Source of the DNA: Entonaema liquescens
Taxonomy: Eukaryota > Ascomycota > Sordariomycetes > Xylariales > Xylariaceae
Direction of reading: 5' to 3'
NCBI GenBank assembly: GCA_902805475.1
Contig: CADCSX010000001.1
Span: forward strand, 3,906,001 to 3,970,000
Length of the DNA: 64,000 nt
Within the stretch, counting starts at the first letter, position 1. Each line of letters begins with the position of its first letter. A program made the position numbers and the translations under genes. The notes under the pieces were generated by a model. It saw only the letters and a list, made by a program, of their open reading frames with translations. It had not been told where the DNA came from and ran no database searches. Below are positions 1 through 11,304 of this stretch, in pieces.

Positions 1-80
1 AATGAACACTATTACCACCTAGAACGATGAATTAGTATTGAAGTAGGTACAATTATAAACAGTTCAAGGAGATGGATAAC

Positions 81-1894
81 TTACGAGAATATCTCCGAAT
101 GCAAGTAGACTTCACGCGCGCTGGACTTTGAGCTCATAATCCGTAGCTGAGCGGCTGCCGCTTCATCTTGCACGGTTTTCAAGACTTCACGAGGACCGCA
201 AGCGGCGATGCCAACAGAAAGCCCCGACTGATTAGCAGCATCCCTTACCACCGTTGCAATATCTGGACGGCCAGAAAATACATTGATGGGTAAGCGTCGA
301 ACAACCTGGGAGTCTCCATTAAGTTTCTCGTCGGACGATTCGGGGTCTTTCGTCGCGCTGTTGGTCTTCGACTCCGGCATTCCAGTTTGGTATATTGAAA
401 TGTCAAGGTTATCAGGTACCATATCCACACCATTCTCTCCCAGATATTGTACCAACGCCTCTTCGTACCATTGCGCTAGCTGTGCGTCTCTCGTAGCCAT
501 AACAACTTGTATCTTCGTATACGGCTTCTTGTTCCCGGCACGTTGATTCCAAGCCGAACGAAGCAGACTTTCCGTAACAAAAGGCAGCGAGAGACCGGCG
601 CCGGCACCACAGGCGATGATCAGATTGTAATCGTACGTGTCTAAAGGTCGTCCTTGAACCCCTCCGTATGGTCCATCTATCAAAACCGGAACGCTATAAC
701 CAGGTCGCAGAGCAGCAGCCTTTGCTAATTGACCCGTAAGCCCGCCTCGAGGCTGGACGTAAAACACAAGCTTTGATTTTCCAGTGACCTCTCCTGCGAC
801 GGGTAAACTACATATGGTAAAAGGGTGAGCTGTGAAAGCATGCATTCCCATGTGAACGAAGCGGAGGAACATATGCTGGCCTGGTCGCCAAGTTGTATCG
901 ATAGGAATCGTCACTTTCAAAGCCAGGTCCGAAACCATAGTGAAGGTGGCGCGATTGGACACTCCGAATTCGAAATACGTCCGGATTTGAGAGTAGAGGA
1001 AAGACAACGTGTAGAGGACTCCGGTCGCGATGAAGTAATCCCTGACATGGCGAAATTAGTTTACCCTCAAATAGGTCAACAGACGCAGAATCACTCACCA
1101 GGAGCTCAACCGAAAGTCGCAGTGGATGAAGAAGAACACCATAAATACAACAGCTGCTATATAATGCGTTACTTTGAAAAATTCGTAGAATAGATCCCTG
1201 TTTTCTTATTAGCGTCTCGACCACTTAGAAACCAAGTCAATAGATGGTACTTACCGAATAGATCGAATCGAAAATACTTGTAGATAGGCCTGTGCGATCA
1301 AAGCAACAACTCCTGTCCAATACACAACGCTCGTTTGCCAAACAGTAACCATATCCCCTTTCCATATGTGAAAGACGATAAACGGAAAAGTATGCACGAG
1401 AGCTAGAGCAAACATAGCCCATCCGACCCAATTGTGGAATACAATAAGGCGCTCGTGAGAAACTCCTGTTAGAGAGGCAATAAAGTTGGATTTGGTTGGA
1501 AGGATAATCATGAAAGGTACGCAAGCCAGAGCCATCCAACCAGTTCTTGTCGCGATAGGAGGCGAACCGCCATAATTAAGAGTTCGCGTATTCGGCCAGT
1601 AATAGGGTTTTGGACCCAGTGTCATTGCTATTCATGTCCGTATCAGTCAGTAAGTTAACCCGGGATAGCCTTCATACAGAGACCAAGTAGGACTCACCCA
1701 AGAAAAAAATAGCGCCAGAAACGAGCAGGAAGATGACTCCCAAAGTCGGAGTATGCCATCGTATCGCAGCAATATTGTAACGGCGATAAGATAGAAACCG
1801 AAAGCTCGCAACGTTCCGCCAGTACCACAAGCAGTATTCAAGTAAGCATTATGTGCCGGACATATGCATAGATTAACTCGTTGCCGATGTACAT
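81..1894 (-). CDS. FRE-type ferric/cupric reductase, transmembrane
   Basis: Plasma-membrane flavocytochrome that passes electrons from NADPH through FAD and two hemes to extracellular Fe(III) or Cu(II), part of reductive iron uptake. Exons on the minus strand: about 1894..1698, 1627..1255, 1197..1099 and 1041..81; the phases of the last three junctions agree. The reductase membrane domain shows two histidine pairs for bis-heme binding (FHNWVGW...LVHTFPF and KVTHY...FIHC). The FAD-binding motif is HPFTICSLP, followed by GPYGG and a C-terminal ACGP NADPH motif; the protein ends YLHSEIFS, typical of the family. The phrase MTLGPKPYYWP is a FRE hallmark. The 5' end is unresolved: an ATG at 1894 gives MYIGNELIYAYVRH but runs into a TGA before the conserved RRYNIAAIRWHTP segment, so one more intron or a sequence error lies there. 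No signal peptide could be confirmed. Function is certain at family level, substrate metal is inferred. Confidence 0.9.
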
Positions 1895-2465
1895 ACCAAT
1901 TATCAACCATTAATCACGCCATAAGCAGATTCCCCAATGATGGGACTTCGGGGAGGGGTGAACATAATAATCTACCCTACATCTGCAACGAACCTTTACA
2001 GGGATGCCTGGGACGGGTACAATTTCGCCCACGTTGTGACATGCGTCGAAAAGACTGATCAATACCGGTTGGTGGTAACAACGGCGCAAGGGTAGGCGTA
2101 TGGCGCTCAGCTGCAGGATTGATAACTTGCTCATGAATAGGTATCTATGATATGTAACAACTGGGGCGGAGATTGGGTTTTCTTCTTGGCAGTCAGTTGA
2201 GCACCGGATTTATCGTAACGAAGGGATGCTCATTGGATATACATGTCGGTCTTATTGACCTGATTTACTGAAGGGGAAGTTTACCAAGTACTTGAATGTT
2301 CTAACAATAGTTAGGCGAGCTAGAAAGATCTAAGTATCGTCGTAAAGCTTCCATAAATACTCGTAATAACAATCTATCAATATTAACCCATAGACCATAG
2401 GCCATAGGCCATAGGTCATAGGCCATAATCTCCTAGCCTCGCTGGCGCCTCTAGGTCCTTTTAGT
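1895..2465. other. Gene-poor spacer upstream of the ferric reductase
   Basis: Apart from the possible missing 5' exon of the ferric reductase (open frames reach to about 2134 on the minus strand), I see no coding region here. It holds the CATAGGC heptamer repeat near 2388-2427. Confidence 0.5.
2388..2427. repeat. Short tandem repeat, CATAGGC heptamer
   Basis: About five copies of the 7-mer CATAGGC, with single-base variants (CATAGAC, CATAGGT, CATAATC), lie between the 3' ends of two genes. It is a simple minisatellite with no sign of function. Confidence 0.7.
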
Positions 2466-3172
2466 CTAGACTGACCCATGTGTCTTTTCTCCGTCGCGAT
2501 CTAATTCTCTAAACTGGCCCTGATAATAAGCTAGACGAAGTACAGAAACAATAGATCGCGTAAAGAAAAATACCCTATGTTGTTTTAACGTAAAACTTAG
2601 TCTCGGCTTCGTTATGGAATTAGTAATAGACAAAAGACTCACAACGATAGAACCGAAAAGAGGAAGCAGATCCTAGCAAGTACGCAGTCTCCAACTATCA
2701 TCGAATTTAAGGTACCGCAACTCTTTTCTAGGTGCCAAGGTCTTACAATGATGTGGTCTAGGTTTGTGAGATCGTTGGACAATTGCGCGGTAACACTGTA
2801 TATCCAGAATCCAAATAGCATAATGTCGTTTAGGGTATCGAATAAGCAGGAGTAAGTAGAAGCAATGTTGAAATAGACTAGCACAAGCCGGGCTAGACAC
2901 GTAACTGTTGAAAGCACAGAGATCGCGAGGTTAGACTCGCTCAATCTATCCCAATAGTCAGTTTTCGAGAGTAATATTTCAAGAGTTGTGACGCACTGTC
3001 GCAGGTGAGATCTTGAATTCCAACCGTTCTGACCACCGATTTCCCACAACGCCTTCCTCAGCTTCTCTAGGTACGCAAAGCTCATCAGTGACATTGTAAC
3101 CAATATAAGGATTATCTCAGTTATAAGCATGATAGCTCTAAGCGGGCTCACGTAGATAGCTCGATGCTTCAT
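2466..3172 (-). CDS. MARVEL-like four-helix membrane protein, hypothetical
   Basis: Predicted protein of 212 residues from two exons (3172..2643 and 2574..2466), joined by a 68-nt GTGAGT...CATAG intron with a CTAAT branch site; phase is preserved. Four hydrophobic segments are visible: near residues 12-32 (IMLITEIILILVTMSLMSF), about 80-100, about 110-130, and a fourth completed by the second exon. The stretch QLSNDLTNLDHIIVRPWHLEKSC resembles the conserved loop of small fungal MARVEL-like membrane proteins, where it is usually followed by the last helix. Role unknown; the family is thought to act in membrane organisation. The divergent sequence makes the family call tentative. It could instead be an unrelated four-helix protein. 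Confidence 0.6.
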
Positions 3173-3868
3173 ATTTCCTCGGCAGAGCTACTACAGTTTC
3201 ACTCCCGAATAAAGGAGTAAATGGTTACTCCCGAGGAGTTGGATAGGAATGTCCCGCGTAAATTATATGTCCAAACAGATCTTGCATTATACAGTAATGC
3301 CTCTAGGCGAGAGTGAGTTTGAGCAAGTTTACTCGGGATGATAAGCCACGAAGTAACTGGATCAGAGCCCAACAGACGATCACACGAGCTCCGCGTCACC
3401 CCGTCTCCATTTCCAGCCTGCAGTTTCTGAATTAATATGTCTCCACTGAGGAATATGAAGTCGAAAAATACGCTGGATTGTCCATCGGACGTGTTTCCAT
3501 AAACTCTATGCATTTCCTCTCGATGCCTTTGTTGGGTACCTACCTTGGTAGTGAGCAAGTTGCAAAGGACCGAAGAGTAGGAGTCATTTATAAATTGACT
3601 CTTCTTTCCAAGCTTTAACTAAATACTCTACCTACTCACCTGCCCTTCTAGGCTTGAGTGTATCTGCGGAGGTTATGGTAACATTTGGATAGCCCCATAT
3701 CAACCGAAGACTTATAAGATGGTTACTTTTGATCAGCCACGTTAAATTACTTGCCAACACCAAGTGCTTGTGAAGGGGTGTAGGAAACGCATAAGATGAT
3801 ATGACTGTGTATAATTTGCAATGCATTAATTATTCAAGTACATAGAATCCTCTAATATTCACATCTGC
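3173..3868. other. Intergenic, no gene supported
   Basis: A 119-codon open frame (3558..3199, minus) shows no domain, no biased composition and no neighbour logic, so I do not call it. Nothing else is visible. Confidence 0.5.
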
Positions 3869-4600
3869 CTACCGGTCACTTCGGCAACGCCTCCACGTCC
3901 AACCCCATCTCTCGCCAACGGTTGAATTCTTTCCTCCTCCAAAATACCCGTATGAGGCAGTATTCGGTGAAGTAAGGGCAACGCGGAAATTCACGTTTAA
4001 AATACCAACGTTGCCGTTTGACCCCGAGCACGGAGACCAAACAGCACTTTCTTTGGGAATACTCGCGTGGATCGTAATGTCACGAGTGAGACTCGAATTT
4101 GAGGGGCTGGCTACGGTTTGAACCGCAGAGACCTTCATAGCGAACCTTCTATTAGTATATAACAAATTAACCTTAACTGGAAAAGTCATTATACATACCG
4201 TATTTGCTGCGTCTTGACTATAGTACGTAGTGATGTATTGTGTTAGTTTTACCGCCGGTTCCAGCTCTACATGTCCCTTAGTCCAAACGTCTTTTAGCGC
4301 AACCTGCCATCCGGGTTCGCCTCCTGCGAGACTCATATGAGCTTGGCAGTTGACAGACCTGGGTTTACTTCCGCCATAAGACGCCGCAAAGTCGGGGAGG
4401 GTGAATGTAAAGTGTTGCCACCCGCCCGAGACCTGTTTCTTCCCACCATCTTGAGGGCAGCCATTTCCGGAGAAGGATACGGACCGTATAATGGGTGGTG
4501 AGAAGGGGGCTTCCGAAGCATCTGGGAACGCCATCAGCTTTTGCGGCGGAGCTGCAGAGCAAGCCGCGAAGAACAGTGTCAATGGGCAGCTGAGACGCAT
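3869..4600 (-). CDS. Secreted DUF4360 protein
   Basis: Small secreted protein of unknown function. Residues 1-17 form a signal peptide (MRLSCPLTLFFAACSAA). The mature part carries DUF4360 landmarks in order: SGNGCPQ, the FTFTLPDF strand, VNCQAHMSL with GWQ soon after, a TYY(S) element, then SPC and GILNVNFRVAL near the C-terminus, ending in GWTWRRC. A 66-nt intron most likely lies at 4198..4133 (donor GTATGT, acceptor CTATGAAG, branch ACTAAT). Removing it keeps the frame and gives DAANTVSAVQ, which fits the family better than the unspliced reading. The protein would then be about 221 residues. The conserved cysteines suggest disulphides outside the cell. Family assignment is from remembered motif pattern. 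Confidence 0.85.
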   Translation of the reverse strand: MRLSCPLTLFFAACSAAPPQKLMAFPDASEAPFSPPIIRSVSFSGNGCPQDGGKKQVSGGWQHFTFTLPDFAASYGGSKPRSVNCQAHMSLAGGEPGWQVALKDVWTKGHVELEPAVKLTQYITTYYSQDAANTVCIMTFPVKVNLLYTNRRFAMKVSAVQTVASPSNSSLTRDITIHASIPKESAVWSPCSGSNGNVGILNVNFRVALTSPNTASYGYFGGGKNSTVGERWGWTWRRCRSDR

Positions 4601-5655
4601 GATGTCGTGGAATAAACCCTTAAAATAGTGACCGTCGTTATTAATGAAAAGTCTATACGGTATTCACCAAGAGTCGCAGTAGCTTTGAATACTCTAACGC
4701 CGGCTTCTAGTATCATACACTGACCTTTTTATACCTGATAAGAGGACTGAACTATAACGAAACCCCAAAGTTCTCGCCAATTTCATCTCGGTATAATAGC
4801 ACCACTCGCCGCCATACGGATTGAAAACCGTTGGTTGATTGGTTTCTATATATGGTATTGCTCCGTTGTCCTGGGATTTGAGCTCTAGATCATGATCGCA
4901 ACGACTTTAGCCAAATTAACCACATACAATCAAGTTCCGAAAAGTTGGTAAAGATGCGCTTACTCGCAGCCCTAGGGGTCCAGAACGAGTCAAAAATAGC
5001 AACAGAATCCGTCTATCCCATCGTAAACCCCGGTTCCCGGATAAAGACGTATTAAACCCACATCAAGTGCGATGGGCATAATAACATGCGAGGTTACGTC
5101 TGACAGCTACAATATCCTTCCTCATTGCAAATTAGTAAGTAGCGTGACGCTTACCTACCTACCTACCAAATTAATACAGCCTCAAATCTGGTGCGCTGAG
5201 TTGGTCTAAATATCATTGTTCGTAGGGAGAAGAGCAGCTTAGGATTACTATCGAATCAGTATGCGCTCGCGGAGTATCGTCAGGTAGTGCAGTTACAGTA
5301 AATATGCATTATGCCTATCTTAGTATTCGACTCTGATTCTAGAGCCTTGACAGGTACTTATTAGCTTCCACAGACGAAGCGCTGCTACCTCATTCAAAGA
5401 ATTCATTATAGTTACACCTAACTCCAATGGTCCACAACATGCTAACACAGTAAGCCACAAAATATTGGGTATTGTCCAGAATCCGATGCAGAAGAGTGGT
5501 AAAGTAAGAAACGTAAACTTTAGAAGACGACCAAGGATTAACGCTCCGAAGACAGGTTTCTAGAATCCAAATTGGACACTGCAGATTCAACTCCACGGAG
5601 ACGGAAGAGTGTCGGTGATATGGGCGTAGGAACGACATAACGCTAGAACCTGGTG
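4601..5655. other. Intergenic, about 1 kb without a gene
   Basis: Contains a short run of TACC repeats near 5152-5165 (ACCTACCTACCTACC). An 82-codon open frame (5638..5390, minus) has no supporting features. No RNA gene seen. Confidence 0.5.
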
Positions 5656-6778
5656 CTACCGGTCAAACACCAGAGCGTTCACGATATGGCCCTTCTTCCA
5701 GCCTTGACTCTGCAGCGAGGAGTTCTCTTTGAGTATCTTTCCCATGTACGCTACGCGGACGCGTTTCATCGACGAGAGCTGTGTCAAATCGTCAGAAGCA
5801 ATATTTCAGAGTAAAAGAAAGTAGAGGACGGTAACTTACCCCAGATTCTTCGGCTACCCTCCTGGAAAAGCTCCTCACGGTTTCATCGGAACCCACACTA
5901 ATGACTACATCTGGTAAATTCTCGCTAAGTCTAGCACGAACTTTCACCATGTCCCGTATGTCTGCGACACCTTTACCCTTCTCCTCCCTTCGGCGCAACG
6001 CTTCATCTTCGTCCAAATCCTCTCCGCTATCTTCTTCACCAGCCAACTCGCCATCTCCTTTCTGGCCCGCATCGCCATTGCTCATCTTCGCGCCACTCTC
6101 AGCTACATTCACGGGATCGCTCACTATCCATTCCGGCAAAGCGTAGTAATTTCCTAGCGAGTCGTACACTCCGTTTGACAAGTCGCCCGTAGGTAGAGTA
6201 ACTTCGGCTGCCTTCAATATGCTTTGCGCCGTAGCTATCCCACCCGTCCCATCATCCTCTCCCTGCTCGATCCCAGCCGCGCGGGCCAGATCTGCTTCCC
6301 ACAAAACCTCCAGAGCCGCTTTCAAGACCTGCCATACCTCAGCTCGGCCGGTGACTCGCGTATCAAAGAAGTCGGCTCGTTCCGTATCTAATTCGGAGCG
6401 GGTCCACGATCGATCACGCGCAACCCATTCGTGCCGTCGAAGAGGCTTGTCTATGTGTTGCGACAGCGGTGGCTGACAGCTATGCCTACGATGTTGGTGG
6501 TGGCCGTGGGAATGCGATTGTTGAGAGCGGGATAGCTGCGCGGGTTGGTGAGAGCGAGATACGGCACGCGAAGCTGGAGGACTATCGTCGGTGGCAGAAG
6601 GATGCAAGGGCGGGGAGTTTATCGCCCGCGCAGAAGGTGATGCGGCGCTGCCACCCGGATAAGGAGCGTTGGGGCCGGCAGGCCTCGAGAAGCAGCAACC
6701 CTAAGAAACCAATTGTTAGGTGAATACAGAAACGGAAACAGAAAATAATAGAAGTGCATTTTTCAGCGACAGTACCAT
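5656..6778 (-). CDS. UBTD-type ubiquitin-domain protein (DC-UbP family)
   Basis: Cytosolic protein with an N-terminal UBTD helical domain and a C-terminal ubiquitin-like fold; family members bind ubiquitin-conjugation enzymes. Three exons: 6778..6776 (only the ATG), 6700..5840 and 5778..5656, giving 328 residues. Exon 2 starts GCCFSRPAGPNAPYPGG, so the protein begins MGCCFSR, a plausible N-myristoylation/palmitoylation signal. The UBTD core is clear: WTRSELDTERADFFDTRVTGR, then LPTGDL, YDSLGNYYALPEWIVSDP. A long acidic linker (EEDSGEDLDEDE) precedes the ubiquitin fold (SENLPDVVISVGSDETV ... KRVRVAYMGKILKENSSL ... GWKKGHIVNALVF). Intron borders are canonical (GTACTG...CTTAG and GTAAGT...CACAG) and the phases agree. 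The start codon being split from the rest of the gene by an intron is unusual; see findings. Confidence 0.93.
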
Positions 6779-7567
6779 TGCTTGTGCACTTTTGGGAAGT
6801 GGTGCCCACTCTGCCACTTAGAACAGTGATAAAGACACACCGGACGAAGACGAAAGGCTGGTTCAACGCATTGTCGGATTCACATTCGTTTCTGTTCGTG
6901 TCCGTGCTTGTTCTTATTCTCTTTTTTTCCTTTGCTCGTCCGGAGTGGAACTCGAAGGGCGATTCGGGTCTCGATCGTCGGCGGGCGCTAGCGTTTCTGC
7001 GAGGAATTGCGTGCCGGAAGTTGGTTAGGTTGGTTGAATGATGAGGCTCAGTGACAAAATATGGGGAACAACGAATCGACAAATGGGTCAAAAATGGACT
7101 GACATGGATCGAAGCTGAGAAGCAGGGATTACGAATTGATCCAATAAATACCGCCAAGCTTTCCCAAGCCTTTTCCCCCGCTAACCTTATTATTCTTAGC
7201 CATCTCTTTAGCTTACGAATACCTATTAGCTTACCTAAAAGCCACGCCAAAAGTTTGTCACATGGAATTCGTAATTAGTGCACTTCTACCTATCATGACG
7301 GATCCGATCTTTACGGGTTTTACAAGAGATTATATTATTTGCATTTTTCTGTAGCACTTATAGGTATGCAGTCAAGTTGCGATTATGTTCGTCATTGTCC
7401 ATTGTCTCATCTCGTACCTCCATCGTAGCAACTCTCGTAAATAATCCGAGCCAGCCATTCAAGTGTCACACCCAAATCTTAGGTACCACTAAAAAAGTGC
7501 TTGTTCTCGGGGGTCACAGCATACTCGTAATTGGTACAATGTAGCCCTCGTTATGCCTTATCAATCA
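6779..7567. other. Intergenic between two minus-strand genes
   Basis: Presumed 5' UTR and promoter of the ubiquitin-domain gene plus the 3' side of the methyltransferase gene. Open frames here overlap in several frames and show no domain. A C/T-rich stretch lies near 6890-6935. Confidence 0.4.
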
Positions 7568-8653
7568 TCACCAGAGGTAGCCTCTGCAACCCTTACTTCC
7601 GCACAAACAACGTGTCATATCCTTCTGCTTGTCCGGATCTAGGGCATCATTTTCCGAGTCGTCCACCCCGTCCACATAGTCAAACGTCAACTCTTCACCT
7701 CTCGGTATGTCTCGAAGCGCAAACAATGCTAGGTCGTGTAGATGCTTGTCCGCGTGGTCCCCTACTCGAGCAAAGATGCGCATGTTCGGCTCGCAGGAGT
7801 GGTTGACAAATCTAGTCGGGCCGGACATGAATTCGCCGTCTACTTCCAACGGCGGCCCACGAAGTCGGTCATCGTAAGAGTTCGGGTCGGAGAACTTATC
7901 GAGCGCGAACAGGTATACGTCCTTGCGCTGCGCGATGTGCGACTCCGCTCGCCGACGGTTAGCCTCTCGAGCAGTGATGATCTCGCCCATGTACTTGTCG
8001 ATAAACTGGCCCCTCTTGATGTCTACGGTGCTTCGCACGCCCCAACCGCGATTCTTGGTTCTAAAAATCTGCAGCGGGATCAGGCGGCCCCTCTCCACTA
8101 CTCGGTTTGGACAGTACGGGCCGCACGCGCAACTCTCGTGGCATTCGTAGATAGGGTCGCGCGATGCGAGGATCTTGGAACGTAGGCGGCCTGCTCTGGC
8201 GCCGTGGCTGTGATACGCATAGACCTTCTTGTGAGGTTTTGCGCCGTTGATACCGTAAAGGTCTTCGTCGTCGGAACTATCGTCATCGACGTCCTGAAGA
8301 CAATTGCACGTATTGTATTGGCAGTCTTCCGAATCGACGCACTCGCAACCGGTAAGGAACTCTCTCTTAGTCGGTTCTACACCTTTCCCGAGGATCGACC
8401 TGTCCATGAAGCGAAAACTAGGGTCAAGTACGGCGTCGTCCTCCGTATTAACGATGGTGATTGGGAACCGGGCATGCGTCGCAAACGAACGGATCTGACA
8501 GAAGTGACATCGACGCTTTTCGTCCTCTAGCTTTTCATCGCCCTAGTATTTCGTCCGGCTTGTTTAGCATGGGTTCCTCTTCACGATAAGGAAGGGAGGT
8601 GGACTAACCGCATCGCCGTGAAAAAAGAAGTGCGGTCGCGTATACTCCTCCAT
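7568..8653 (-). CDS. dim-5: Histone H3K9 methyltransferase, DIM-5/Clr4 (KMT1) type
   Basis: Nuclear enzyme that methylates lysine 9 of histone H3, the mark of constitutive heterochromatin, and in many ascomycetes directs DNA methylation of RIP-mutated repeats. Two exons: 8653..8609 (MEEYTRPHFFFHGDA) and 8542..7568, joined by a 66-nt GTTAGT...ACTAG intron; 339 residues, close to Neurospora DIM-5. Domains in order: pre-SET zinc-cluster cysteines (residues about 80-160: CECVDSEDC, CNC, CHESCACGPYC), SET start RGWGV (180-184), catalytic NHSC (262-265), ELTFDY (299-304), and a post-SET CLCGSKGC (327-334). All key residues are present. No chromodomain, as in DIM-5 and unlike Clr4. RIP-like decay elsewhere in this window is consistent with a genome where this pathway operates. 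Confidence 0.96.
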
Positions 8654-9231
8654 CCTGCACGAGTGCCGAAAGGTGCGGTTCACCGAAAGTCAAGTACCAT
8701 GTGAAGAGAATAAGGAAATTCCATGACTTGACCTACCGAAGTGGTCGAGCACACCTTGTTCCCGTGAGATCAACGCTGATACCTGGATATAGATATAAGG
8801 TGGAACAACGCGACAGACGCGTGTAGAAGTACGCTATGCGTAAGTTGGTGGGGTTAATCGCCTAACCGTTAGTTACTATGTACGATAAGCGATAAGGCAT
8901 TTAACTTTATCCAGATCTTGGGGCCGTGTGTGACCTAGGTAAGGTACCCTACCTACCTACATATAGCAGATAATACCTAGGTAGCTTCCTACCTCCGATG
9001 TATACAGTGCTATAGTAAAATATATTCCAAATGCAAGGACCTCGAGATCACAATTTTATGTGCTTTACGGCACACCGCCAATGTCCCAGTACAGCGGTGA
9101 AGGGCTTCTTCCCTCTTCGACCTACTGGCATTCAAGCGATTTTGTAGTTTATATAAATATAAAAAGCCTCTGGAATCTTGCGTAAAGTATCTGATACATC
9201 TAAAGAGCAACCAGGACGCAACGTAAGACCG
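8654..9231. promoter_or_regulatory. Divergent intergenic region with TAGGTA palindromes
   Basis: Separates the minus-strand methyltransferase from the plus-strand MYND gene, so it should hold both promoters. Several ACCTAC/TAGGTA/CCTAGGT words cluster at about 8935-8997. No individual factor site can be named. Confidence 0.45.
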
Positions 9232-10031
9232 ATGGATATGCAAACTAAACCTCAGTCCTTCCAGGACCCCGAGTTCTTCCCCCCCTTTCGCGATTGCCCG
9301 CAGGAACACCTCTGGGACGACAGGTACTTCGTCGAGAGTGGTGAAACAGATGGCGTGAACCGGAAGCATTGGTGCTTGCTCGGGGAGATCATCCAAGCCG
9401 ACACTATGATCCGCCCACGTATCGTAGCAAAAGACCGCTCGGGCGATCGATTCGTCGTTGCATTCTACCCCGATGATCCAAACGATATGCCTCGTCTCCT
9501 CAAGGATTTCAAGGTGGGGAACACCATTGCTATCTTTTACCCATTGGTTCACCAATTCCTCGACGGGAGCATCGGTGTGAGGGTCGAAGACTCGGACGAG
9601 GTTTTGGTATGTTCCCTCTCGTCGACAAACTTCATTTCTACTCATTCGTTAACCATAATAGATTATCCCTCTTAGGTTCAAAGACGTTATCAAGATGAAT
9701 GAACAAGTCATCCAGTACACAGCTGCTGAAGGAACCCAACAGAAATGCCACGGCTGCGACAACGTAAAGGAGAGCCTCAACACATGCGGCAGATGTACAC
9801 TCTTCTCTTACTGCAATAAGGTACGTAGCTACCTCCAACCGCCCCTATCTTACCTGCTACTGCATATCCACAAACCCAGCCGCGTACTGACCGCCTGAGC
9901 AGGACTGCCAAACAAAGGCATGGAGCGAGAAAGATCACAAGAAGCTCTGCAAGGTGCTCACTCGACAGGATATCAAACTAGTGCACTTCCTAAAATACGA
10001 GACATACGACGCCTCCATTACCTTTACGTGA
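9232..10031 (+). CDS. MYND zinc-finger domain protein
   Basis: Predicted 220-residue protein from exons 9232..9606, 9662..9820 and 9903..10031. Choosing the 9661 acceptor (ATAATAG) makes the frame continuous (SDEVL-IIPLRFKDV); a downstream AG would break it. The N-terminal ~130 residues form an unrecognised globular domain seen in fungal MYND proteins (RDCPQEHLWDD, FYPDDPNDM, IAIFYPLVHQFLDG). The C-terminal MYND finger has its metal ligands in order: CHGC, CGRC, YCNKDCQ and H..LC (about residues 146-195), split by the third exon as is common. MYND fingers bind proline-rich protein partners, so a scaffolding or regulatory role is inferred. The first ATG in the open frame was chosen as start. 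Confidence 0.87.
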
Positions 10032-10440
10032 AGCGCAGCTAGTCGGAGCGTAGAGTACTCCTTGGTATCTCTTGCACTCGCCGTTAATAGTTTAGAGAGG
10101 AACGACGAGACCACTATTTGTAGATGGTAGATAGTGAGGTCATCTCAAACCGGGGATTTAAATCTTATATCTCTAGCATCGACGCGGGAACGGACATGAA
10201 GACTGGACTGACTACAAGCTAGGCCGGGGTTCACTCACGACGCGGCAAGTAATAAGTTCTTCATAAAGCTCACACATATCCTGTTGTCGCAAGGTAGCAT
10301 GCTCTATTGTAATCGACGGGTTGTCTAGATGCCACGGGGATAGACATCTCGCCTATACTATAAGTCCAACAGCAAAGCCGTGTCTCACTCAAGGCTAGGC
10401 AGTTCTTATCTACCAAGAAGTTCTTGTTTCCCGCCCGAGT
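10032..10440. other. Intergenic between convergent genes
   Basis: Lies between the ends of two converging genes. No coding region, repeat or RNA gene seen. Confidence 0.5.
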
Positions 10441-11304
10441 CTACGAGAAAGTAACCCAAACCTCAAATATCTGCCAAGCCAGCTCCATCTCAGTCTCAAA
10501 CCCTAGATTCCGCAACTCAGACTTCACTTCTAATTTCCTGACTTTGTCCCTCCATGTATCATTCCCACAAACTTCGCGCCACAACCCTTGCCAGCTCTGT
10601 TCGCTGTGGACATACTTGGGAGTGTATGTGTGAAGGGCGGTGGTGGCAGTGGTGCTTCCACACTGAATGCCTATCAGCAGCACCGGCTTTCCAGTGTCCT
10701 TCTTGAGAAGTCGTAGGCAGCGATCGACCGCAACCTTTTGATCTTCAAGGCTGAACAAGTGGAATACATGGGATGCGTGCAAGATGGTGACCTTATCATC
10801 CAACACTCCGAGCCTGTCAGGTGAATTCGCCAGCAAGTTCCCGGGGCACAAGAGATGGCCCTTGGGCAACTTGTCCGCATCGTTGAACAGCTTTAACCCG
10901 AGCTCGATGAATTCGGGGTCGATATCGCTGGCCCAAACTCGACTTGCCGGCGCGCCGTCGTAGACGAGCTTACGGAGATCCTGGCCGAAGCAAGTTCCCA
11001 AATCCAAAAATAGGGGCTCGACGGTACCATCCAGACATGGCTGCTTCAGCGGGGTTAATACGTGCTCCTTATACGCAGGGTGGGTGGAAAGGTTGAATTT
11101 AAGAAATAAGAAGGCTCCCAGGCACGGGTATGGGAAGATAGTGTATGCCCCATCCCGTACTCTCGTGACGTGTTCGAGCTGATCCTCTTTAGGGATGCCG
11201 GAATAGGATGCCAGCACGTCCGAGATAGAATCTGGGATTTCGTCAAGCTTCTTTTGGAACTTGAAGATTGTAGAAAAAAGATCGGCTCGGTTTATGCCCT
11301 CCAT
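10441..11304 (-). CDS. Class I SAM-dependent methyltransferase (AusD-like)
   Basis: Single-exon gene for a 287-residue protein. Motif I for S-adenosylmethionine binding is FLDLGTCFGQDLRKL at about residues 98-112, followed by an acidic motif II (WASDIDPEFIELG, about 124-136) and a later HASHVFHLF strand. The order and the phrase DLGTCFGQDLRKLVYDG match the fungal methyltransferase group that includes the meroterpenoid-pathway enzymes AusD and relatives. Those act in secondary metabolism, but no synthase, P450 or transporter gene is adjacent, so the substrate here is unknown. It is flanked by a converging MYND gene and a long empty upstream region. Confidence 0.85.
   Translation of the reverse strand: MEGINRADLFSTIFKFQKKLDEIPDSISDVLASYSGIPKEDQLEHVTRVRDGAYTIFPYPCLGAFLFLKFNLSTHPAYKEHVLTPLKQPCLDGTVEPLFLDLGTCFGQDLRKLVYDGAPASRVWASDIDPEFIELGLKLFNDADKLPKGHLLCPGNLLANSPDRLGVLDDKVTILHASHVFHLFSLEDQKVAVDRCLRLLKKDTGKPVLLIGIQCGSTTATTALHTYTPKYVHSEQSWQGLWREVCGNDTWRDKVRKLEVKSELRNLGFETEMELAWQIFEVWVTFS

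Noticed and set aside
3199..3558. 119-codon open frame, minus strand
   Set aside because: No domain, no family-like motif, and length is within chance for this composition.
10441..11304. Secondary-metabolite cluster around the AusD-like methyltransferase
   Set aside because: No synthase, P450, transporter or pathway regulator lies within reach; neighbours are a MYND protein and a small membrane protein.
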